Source: DASULK01 sp036381835 (lineage in GTDB: Bacteria > Actinomycetota > Actinomycetes > Mycobacteriales > Micromonosporaceae). Taken from it: a stretch of 19,952 bases of DNA. The notes beneath the pieces are model-generated. The model saw nothing but the letters and a program-made list of their open reading frames with translations. It searched no databases and was not told the origin of the DNA. Positions 15,077 through 19,952 of this stretch are shown here, one piece after another. The DNA is taken from assembly GCA_036381835.1 (NCBI GenBank), contig DASVCA010000128.1, forward strand, positions 1 through 19,952. The letters run 5' to 3'. A program made the translations under genes and the position numbers. Within the stretch, counting starts at the first letter, position 1, and each line of letters starts with the position of its first letter.

Positions 15077-15262
15077 TCAGCCGCAGCTCGAGGTGCTGGT
15101 GCTGCAGCTCGAGCAGCTCGACGTGCTACAGCTGCAGCAGCTCGAGCACGAGGTGCTGCAGCTGCACAGCGTCAGCATCATGTCGCCGTTCTCCTCGATC
15201 TCCTCGATCTCGAAGGTCTCCGTTTCGAGCTGACGAAGCTCGTCGTTCAGCATGATCGACAT
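15077..15262 (-). CDS. RiPP precursor peptide 3 (61 aa, Cys/Ser/Thr-rich core, terminal Gly)
   Basis: This encodes 61 residues from the ATG at 15262, preceded by AAGGAGGGAG at good spacing. It is the first precursor gene in the operon, 53 bases after the stop of the 718-residue partner gene. The leader (1-32) contains ELRQLETETFEIEEI (8-22). As in the other two peptides, exactly 25 residues run from the E of ELR to the residue before the first core Cys (here Leu32). The core from Cys33 is 29 residues: 9 Cys, 15 Ser, 4 Thr and a final Gly. It shares SSCCSCSTSSC with precursor 1, coded by an identical 34-bp stretch. Core alignment without gaps keeps CSTSSC at the same place in all three. Confidence 0.93.
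   Translation of the reverse strand: MSIMLNDELRQLETETFEIEEIEENGDMMLTLCSCSTSCSSCCSCSTSSCSSCSTSTSSCG
15112..15145 (-). repeat. 34-bp block identical to one in precursor 1
   Basis: This is the partner copy of 14478-14511, inside the core-coding part of precursor 3. Identity ends abruptly on both sides, although similarity continues because of the shared codon pattern. Confidence 0.85.
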
Positions 15263-15315
15263 ATTTCTCCCTCCTTTCCGTCTGCGTGCCTCCGTATGCA
15301 TGACCGAGAGGGTGG

Positions 15316-17472
15316 CTAGTGGGGTGCGGATTCCGGTCGGCGCCGCAGGAGCACGGCCCCGACGGTCATCGCGCCGGTGGAGCGGATGTCCGACGTGGTG
15401 ATATCGACCAGCAGGGCGGTCAGCCCGCGGTCGGCCAACGTCGACAGCATGTCCGCCAAGGTCGACTCGCCCGATGCGGCGACCGCGGGCGACGGCGAGT
15501 CGGTCGGCACCGTACGGGGATCGAAGTCGGCGAGCATCGGGTGTCCGAGATCCGGCGCGCCGCCCTCGAAGTGACGCACCTGCAGGATCCCGACCAGATC
15601 CCGCAGCGCGGCCAGGCGCGCCTGTCGGGCCGATGTGCCCGCACCGACCGCCCACGCCGGACGCCCGGCCGGTTCGTCCTCGACGGCGAGCGCGACGTGC
15701 GCCGGTGCGGTGGCTACCGTGAACACCCGTAGCCGGCGCCCGAACCGGTGGGCGGCCTTCACCACCAGTGCGGTGTCCTCATCGCGGACCAGCTCGTCTT
15801 CGGTTACCGGCGCGATCGCGGCACGGCCCCTCAGCAGCGCCGACATCGACTCGTAGGCGAGCGCGCTGACCAGGCCGTCGAGCACCATCGTCCCGCTGGT
15901 GGGTGCGGCGACGATCCCGGCGAGCGTCCGTTCCGCGTACCCGTCGCGGTTGGCCGGGGACAACGGCAGTGCGAACGCGGCCGGTACCCACACGGTCTGC
16001 TCGGTGTCCAGGACCGTGGCTGGCAGCCACGCCAACCGTCGCTCCGGTGTGTACGGCACGGCACCGGATGCGGTCGCCAACTCGTCCCAGGGAACCGGAG
16101 TCCGACCGTCCTCGATCAACTCGGCCGCCGAGGCGACGACCGTGCCGTCGGGCTCGGCCAGCCGGCTGGCGTACTCGCCGACGGCGATCCGGTAGGCCCG
16201 TAGCCGGGCGCTCAGCACGGTGTGGACGTCGAACGCCGTGATCTCGCGGGCGCTCTCGGCACCCACCGTCCCGGGCACGCGCAGGCGTGCCGTCTTCAGC
16301 GGTGCCTGCTCCAGCGGGTCGTCGACGAACTGGGTGAACACCCCGACGTTGGGCGAGACCAGCACCTCGGCCCGCTGATAGGCCTCCTCGTCGGTGAGCT
16401 GATCCGGCATCGGTGCGGGCGGGTCTCCCGCGGTGCCACGACAGACCGGGCACTGCGGGTGGCGCAGCAGCCGCTCCCGAGTCGATTCGAGCGTGTCCAG
16501 GTCCAAGACGACCACCGCTGAACCGGTCTCCGGCGGCAACGCCCCGGTCAGCGCCCGGAACAGTTCGAAGGCCGCCGCGTTACCGATCATCTGGGTGGCC
16601 ACCGGTTCGGCCGGTACGGGTGCGGCGGCGACAGGCCCGAGTGCCAGGTGACGCCAGGACTCGGCCGCGACCGCGGGATCGGCGTTTGCGGCGAGCCGCA
16701 GCTGGGCGCACAGCCAGCAAGGCACGGTTCCCAATCCGCTGATCGGGCCGACGATCGCCCGCTGGCTGCTCCAGACCACGGGGACCAGCAGGGGGCCGCG
16801 GTCGTGGCAGCGCCGGGCGAGTTCCAGAAGACGGGGCAGTTGCGGAGCCTCGGCACAGTAGACGATCGCGTCGACATCGGTCTCCGTGCCGGCTATCGGT
16901 GCGCCGTCCACCCGTACCTCGACGTCGACCTGGCTGGCCCGCAGTTCTTCGACCTCGGCCTGCAGCGCCCGACGGTAGGGCTCTGGATCGTCCTCGGGAC
17001 GCACGTCGACGGTTGCGCAGCCGTTGCGTACCAGACCGGTGGCCGCGGCGAGCAGGGCCGGCCCGGTGCCGCCGAGCACCACCCGGGCCCGGTGGAAGCG
17101 CATGAACCGTTCGGCGGCGTCGTCGACGAAGTGAGCGAGGAACCCGACCTGGTTCGCGAACCGGTTCGCGACGGGCTCGGGCAGGGCGGTCCGATCGCTG
17201 ACGTTGCGCACGAAGCCTCGGGCGGCCAGGGCACCGACCAACGTCGCCACGGTATTGCGCTGCCCGGGGTCGAGACTGGCGCACAGCTGGTCCAGAGTGT
17301 GCTCCCCGGTCAGGTACGGACTCAGAGTGCTCAGCCAGCGGAACGCCGACCGACCCTTGAGGAGGAAGGCCTCATCGGCACCGCGCAGGTAGGCCCCGGT
17401 GGGGGTTTCCAGGAAAACCACGTCGTGACGCAGCTTCGGACGCATCGCCCAGATATCCGCCGAACCCGGCAT
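15316..17472 (-). CDS. Leader-binding cyclodehydratase partner: RRE/E1-like plus degenerate YcaO
   Basis: This 718-residue protein is of the TOMM leader-peptide-binding/cyclodehydratase partner type. Residues ~12-90 look like a winged-helix RRE (LRHDVVFLETPTGAYLRG to ARGFVRN), which would bind the ETFEIE leaders. An E1-like Rossmann region follows (VVLGGTGPALLA at 131-142), with zinc ligands CWLC (252-255) and CPVC (341-344). The half after ~370 aligns by eye with YcaO (SPNVGVFTQFV, then 412-438, 480-500, 533-549) but lacks its catalytic acids: GLVSALAYESMSALLRG stands where the active protein has GMLELIERDAFLLAWYG. It also lacks the PxP tail. I therefore expect a non-catalytic partner that delivers precursors to the intact YcaO protein. 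The ATG at 17472 is chosen for AGGAG 5 bases upstream; a TTG at 17544 is less likely. It is the first gene of the operon. Confidence 0.88.
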   Translation of the reverse strand: MPGSADIWAMRPKLRHDVVFLETPTGAYLRGADEAFLLKGRSAFRWLSTLSPYLTGEHTLDQLCASLDPGQRNTVATLVGALAARGFVRNVSDRTALPEPVANRFANQVGFLAHFVDDAAERFMRFHRARVVLGGTGPALLAAATGLVRNGCATVDVRPEDDPEPYRRALQAEVEELRASQVDVEVRVDGAPIAGTETDVDAIVYCAEAPQLPRLLELARRCHDRGPLLVPVVWSSQRAIVGPISGLGTVPCWLCAQLRLAANADPAVAAESWRHLALGPVAAAPVPAEPVATQMIGNAAAFELFRALTGALPPETGSAVVVLDLDTLESTRERLLRHPQCPVCRGTAGDPPAPMPDQLTDEEAYQRAEVLVSPNVGVFTQFVDDPLEQAPLKTARLRVPGTVGAESAREITAFDVHTVLSARLRAYRIAVGEYASRLAEPDGTVVASAAELIEDGRTPVPWDELATASGAVPYTPERRLAWLPATVLDTEQTVWVPAAFALPLSPANRDGYAERTLAGIVAAPTSGTMVLDGLVSALAYESMSALLRGRAAIAPVTEDELVRDEDTALVVKAAHRFGRRLRVFTVATAPAHVALAVEDEPAGRPAWAVGAGTSARQARLAALRDLVGILQVRHFEGGAPDLGHPMLADFDPRTVPTDSPSPAVAASGESTLADMLSTLADRGLTALLVDITTSDIRSTGAMTVGAVLLRRRPESAPH

Positions 17473-17514
17473 GCCAGCTCCTATGCGAGGCCTACCAAAC
17501 TTCAAAGTCGGTCT

Positions 17515-17544
17515 ATGCTGACCATCGGGATCGCCATCCGTCAA
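17515..17544 (-). promoter_or_regulatory. Weak candidate promoter for the RiPP operon
   Basis: TTGACG (17544-17539) is followed after 18 bases by CAGCAT (17520-17515) on the minus strand, about 42 bases before the ATG at 17472. The -35 box is good, the -10 poor. It competes with the TATAAA at 17570-17575. Confidence 0.25.
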
Positions 17545-17569
17545 GAGACTGTCCAGATTCGAGGCACCA

Positions 17570-17575
17570 TTTATA
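17570..17575 (-). promoter_or_regulatory. Candidate -10 box TATAAA of the RiPP operon
   Basis: TATAAA on the minus strand (17575-17570) matches five of six bases of the -10 consensus in an otherwise GC-rich region. Transcription would start near 17563, giving a leader of about 90 bases. No good -35 box stands 16-18 bases upstream. Confidence 0.35.
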
Positions 17576-17592
17576 CTGCCGGCCGGAACGGG

Positions 17593-17621
17593 TTGACGTA
17601 GCTGTGTTCAGTCGCCATAGT
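17593..17621 (+). promoter_or_regulatory. Candidate sigma70-type promoter facing the transporter
   Basis: TTGACG (17593-17598) and CATAGT (17616-17621) are 17 bases apart, a good vegetative-type promoter. It would give a leader of about 500 bases before the ATPase gene, containing the hairpin at 17901-17928. Confidence 0.4.
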
Positions 17622-17646
17622 GGGGCGATTTGCTCCAATCATGGGT

Positions 17647-17711
17647 ACGGCGACTGCCAGGTGGTCTGACCTCATGCCGTGACTCAAGGGCCGCGACTCA
17701 CGGCGACTGCC
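17647..17711. repeat. 12-bp direct repeat with overlapping inverted repeat
   Basis: ACGGCGACTGCC occurs at 17647-17658 and 17700-17711. GCCGTGA (17676-17682) and TCACGGC (17698-17704) form an inverted repeat overlapping the second copy. Placed between divergent units, they may be regulator binding sites; no regulator gene is in the window. Confidence 0.45.
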
Positions 17712-17900
17712 TTCAACAGAAAAAGGCGTGATCTTAGGGGATGCAACGGGGCCACGCAAGATGGACACGGCATCGAATAGGTTGCACCGCGCAGGTTGTC
17801 GGAACAGACCCAAATCTCGCCCGATACGCCCGTTTTACCCATGTTTCAACAGCGTAGGGCAACGGACGGCTGTCGAACGGTGGCCATGAGTTGACGCACT

Positions 17901-17928
17901 AGGCCAACCGGAGAATCGGTTGTAGCCT
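17901..17928. promoter_or_regulatory. Hairpin/palindrome in the intergenic region
   Basis: AGGC plus CAACCG (17901-17910) pairs with CGGTTG (17917-17922) and GCCT (17925-17928) around the loop GAGAAT, with a 2-base TA bulge. It could be an attenuator in the long leader of the transporter mRNA, a terminator without a U-tract, or an operator. Confidence 0.4.
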
Positions 17929-18054
17929 ATGGCCACAGCCACCCGACGACTCGATCGCACCATGCCGCGACCGCAGTCGACCGAGCGGCACCGTGCCGAG
18001 AATTCGGGACCTGTTTACACGAAACGAGAGTCGTTGTATTGAGATGAGCAATTT

Positions 18055-18060
18055 TAATAC
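18055..18060 (+). promoter_or_regulatory. Candidate -10 box close to the transporter genes
   Basis: TAATAC within an AT-rich stretch (18034-18064) would start transcription near 18067, giving a leader of about 68 bases. The best -35 (TTGTAT) is only 15 bases away, so an unusual sigma factor or an activator may be needed. Confidence 0.3.
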
Positions 18061-18134
18061 TTTCGAGGGGCGGGCGGTCGGCAGACGGTGCTTCGGGAAT
18101 TTCTGCAGTTTCCCCTGTGTATCAGGAGGCCGGG

Positions 18135-19088
18135 ATGAGTGACGAGATCGCCGTACAGACGGAGAAGCTGACGAAAACCTATCCCGGCGGCGTGCAAGCG
18201 GTGGCGGACCTCGACCTGACGATTCGGAAGGGCGAGGTGTTCGGCTTTCTCGGCCGCAACGGGGCCGGGAAGACCACCACGCTGCGGATGCTGGTCGGAT
18301 TGGTCCGTCCCACCTCCGGCACGATCCGAGTGTTCGGGGAGACACCCGGCACACCCCGTCAACTCGGCCGAGTCGGCGCGCTGATCGAGGCTCCGGCGTT
18401 CTACCCGCATCTGAGCGGGCTGGACAACATGCTGCTCGCCGCCCGGTACGCCGGTGTCCCCGACAGCGAGGCGCACCGGGTGCTCGCCGAGGTCGGGCTG
18501 ACCGAACGCATGCACCACCGCTTCCGCACCTACTCCCTGGGCATGAAACAACGCCTCGGCGTCGCAGTCGCCCTGCTGAAGAGTCCCGATCTGTTGATCC
18601 TCGATGAGCCGACCAACGGACTCGACCCGGCGGGCGTGGCGAGCATGCGCGAACTGCTGCGTGAGATCGGACGCGGTGGCCGCACCGTATTGCTCAGCAG
18701 CCACGTGCTCGGCGAGGTGGAACAGGTCTGCGATCGCGTCGCAGTCATCGACGCTGGCCGACTCGTTGCCGAAGGAAAACCGAGCGAACTGGGTGACCTG
18801 CTCACCGGCGGCGGCATCATCGTCGCGGCGGACCCGCAGGATCGCGCGATCTCCTGTCTACGCGAACACGAGGCCGTACAGAGCGTCCAGATCGACGGCG
18901 AGCACCTGCGGGTCGTGGTCGACCCCGCACACACTCCGGAGCTCAACCGCCGACTGGTGGCCGCGGGCGTCGACGTACGCGAGCTGCGGCCGTTCGGGCA
19001 CTCGCTGGAAGACGCGTTCCTCGCGTTGACCGGTCGAGGCGCGAAGGACCCCCAACAGCCATCCTCGACGCTGGAGGCCGTACGGTGA
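18135..19088 (+). CDS. ABC transporter ATP-binding protein
   Basis: This 317-residue ATPase powers the membrane protein encoded next. It shows Walker A GRNGAGKTT (40-48), the signature SLGMKQR (134-140), Walker B with LLILDEPTNGLD (153-164), and the switch His190 in LLSSH. The C-terminal ~100 residues form the accessory region seen in DrrA/BcrA/CcmA-like antibiotic-resistance ATPases. The ATG at 18135 is chosen because AGGAGG (18124-18129) precedes it by 5 bases; an in-frame GTG at 18117 lies upstream of that site. It stands divergently from the RiPP operon and overlaps the permease gene by 4 bases. Export of the mature peptide or self-immunity is inferred from context only. Confidence 0.93.
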   Translation: MSDEIAVQTEKLTKTYPGGVQAVADLDLTIRKGEVFGFLGRNGAGKTTTLRMLVGLVRPTSGTIRVFGETPGTPRQLGRVGALIEAPAFYPHLSGLDNMLLAARYAGVPDSEAHRVLAEVGLTERMHHRFRTYSLGMKQRLGVAVALLKSPDLLILDEPTNGLDPAGVASMRELLREIGRGGRTVLLSSHVLGEVEQVCDRVAVIDAGRLVAEGKPSELGDLLTGGGIIVAADPQDRAISCLREHEAVQSVQIDGEHLRVVVDPAHTPELNRRLVAAGVDVRELRPFGHSLEDAFLALTGRGAKDPQQPSSTLEAVR

Positions 19089-19945
19089 ACACTCCATCGA
19101 TGCTGTCGTCCTCGCTTCGCGCGGCGCTGTTCGCCGCGCGTAAACGCCCCGCCGTGTGGGCCGTCGGAGGTAGCTGGATCGTTCTGGCGCTCGGTTTCGG
19201 GCTGACCGTCCCCTATATCGTCTACCGTGTCCTGTCCGGCGACCCGCAGGAGGCGGAGTCGGCCGAAGCGCTGCTGTCCACCGTGCTGCCCGCCAAACTC
19301 GTGCCGACCGGAATCGGGCTGTTCCCGCTGTTCGGGGGCGCCATCGTGCTCGTTCTCGGAGCGCTGGTGATCGGCAACGAGTACCGCTGGAGCACCCTGA
19401 ACCTCATCTTCACGCAACGGCCACGACGGACCCACGTCATGGTCGGACAGGCGGTCGCGCTGGTACTCATCAACCTGATCCTGGTGGTGGTCACCCTCGC
19501 CGCCGTGGCCGCGCTGATGGCCGGATTCGCCATCGTCGAGGACCGCGAGCTGACCTGGCCGACCGTGTCGGCCCTCGCCAAGGTCGTGGGCGCGGCCTGG
19601 CTGATCAGCTCCGCGCACGCAAGCCTCGGCTTCTTCCTCGCCGTCGCATTCCGCAACACCGCCACCGCGATCGCCGTCGGTCTGCTCTGGACCCTGGTGA
19701 TCGAGAATGTGATCTCCGGACTCGCGACGGTCCTCGCACCGTTCGACGCACTCCGAAAGGTGCTGCTGTCGCCCAGCTCCGGCGCTTTGGCGGGAGCACT
19801 CGGCGCGCCCTCGCAGTTCAGCGGCGGGACCCCCGGCGTCATCGAGTCGACCAGCGGCGGGCTTCCCGCCATCGTCCTGATCGGCTACACCGTCGTCATG
19901 TTCGTCGGGGCGGCCTGGTTGACCACGCGGCGCGACGTGAACTGA
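19085..19945 (+). CDS. ABC transporter permease
   Basis: The 286-residue product has about six hydrophobic membrane segments: ~22-45, 72-97, 118-147, 160-187, 194-220 and 260-278. This is the ABC-2 type topology of DrrB/BcrB-like permeases. The GTG start overlaps the ATPase stop (GTGA, 19085-19088), so the two subunits are translated together. The usual GNEYRW segment (~97-102) between helices 2 and 3 is present, as in related permeases. It is full length, with a stop 7 bases from the window edge. It may carry the mature peptide out of the cell or clear it from the membrane; the substrate is inferred from position beside the cluster. Confidence 0.88.
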   Translation: MNTPSMLSSSLRAALFAARKRPAVWAVGGSWIVLALGFGLTVPYIVYRVLSGDPQEAESAEALLSTVLPAKLVPTGIGLFPLFGGAIVLVLGALVIGNEYRWSTLNLIFTQRPRRTHVMVGQAVALVLINLILVVVTLAAVAALMAGFAIVEDRELTWPTVSALAKVVGAAWLISSAHASLGFFLAVAFRNTATAIAVGLLWTLVIENVISGLATVLAPFDALRKVLLSPSSGALAGALGAPSQFSGGTPGVIESTSGGLPAIVLIGYTVVMFVGAAWLTTRRDVN

Positions 19946-19952
19946 GCCGTCA

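Larger units (their letters stand above)
17545..18134. other. Intergenic control region between RiPP operon and transporter
   Basis: About 590 bases hold no gene I can support. Base composition is visibly more AT-rich than the coding DNA on either side. It contains candidate promoters on both strands, a 12-bp direct repeat overlapping a 7-bp inverted repeat, and a 10-bp-stem hairpin. Short open frames exist (for example 17741-17857 plus strand and 17571-17813 minus strand) but lack credible ribosome sites. It most likely controls divergent transcription of the biosynthetic operon and the transporter pair. Confidence 0.7.

Noticed and set aside
14460..15175. CRISPR-like or microsatellite-like repeats
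   Set aside because: The repetition follows from Cys/Ser/Thr codons in coding frame. Repeat unit and spacer lengths are irregular.
6842..15262. Assignment as a classical thiopeptide cluster
   Set aside because: Only one SpaB_C protein is present and the cores lack the usual thiopeptide pattern, so a pyridine macrocycle is not supported within this window.
14459..15319. Plus-strand open frame rich in Leu and Gln across the precursor genes
   Set aside because: It is the antisense reading of Ser/Cys codons (AGC/TGC read as GCT/GCA and shifted). It has no ribosome site, while the three minus-strand genes have strong ones and shared leaders.
17571..17813. Minus-strand 80-codon open frame in the intergenic region
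   Set aside because: It needs a TTG start with no ribosome site, shows no family resemblance, and overlaps candidate promoters and repeats.
17741..17857. Plus-strand 38-codon open frame in the intergenic region
   Set aside because: The purine run AGGGG directly abuts the ATG, too close to serve as a ribosome site, and the peptide is not distinctive.
1..19952. tRNA, rRNA, transposase or integrase genes and attachment sites
   Set aside because: I looked for these as signs of mobility and saw none. Cluster transfer therefore rests only on its placement beside core genes.

Overview
The window is high-GC DNA with dense, mostly minus-strand genes. It reads as a chromosomal segment of an actinomycete, most likely of the Micromonospora/Salinispora type. 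That placement is an inference from base composition, the leaderless-looking starts of thyX and dapA, and the ftsK-rnj-dapA-thyX neighbourhood.

Left part (1-5541) is housekeeping. The 5' end of ftsK (minus strand) runs off the left edge. A divergent plus-strand gene for an unrecognised 378-residue protein follows, with a possible 22-codon leader ORF and a hairpin over its ribosome binding site. Then come rnj (RNase J), dapA and thyX, all on the minus strand.

Middle part (5592-17472) is one compact minus-strand gene cluster for a ribosomally synthesised, post-translationally modified peptide (RiPP). In transcription order it encodes: an RRE/E1-like leader-binding partner with a decayed YcaO half (718 aa); three tandem precursor peptides (61, 72 and 60 aa); an intact YcaO cyclodehydratase ending in a PxPxPxP tail; a two-domain SagB-type azoline dehydrogenase; a LanB-type glutamylation protein; a SpaB_C-type (elimination-like) protein; and a membrane M50 metalloprotease with a PqqD-like N-terminus. 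Several genes overlap, so this looks like one operon of about 11.9 kb. I found no in-frame TTA codon in it by eye.

The striking element is the precursor set. From the first core Cys to the stop, the 29-30 residue cores contain only Cys, Ser, Thr and a few Gly. The leaders share an ETFEIE motif at a fixed distance from the core. Together with azole-forming and Ser/Thr-dehydrating enzymes, but only one SpaB_C protein, this predicts a goadsporin-like linear azole/dehydroamino-acid peptide in which almost every core residue could be modified, rather than a pyridine-containing thiopeptide.

Right part (17473-19952) is a roughly 600-base, comparatively AT-rich control region with candidate divergent promoters, a direct repeat and a hairpin. 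It is followed by a plus-strand two-gene ABC transporter, probably for export or self-protection. No regulator is visible; the cluster may continue past the right edge.
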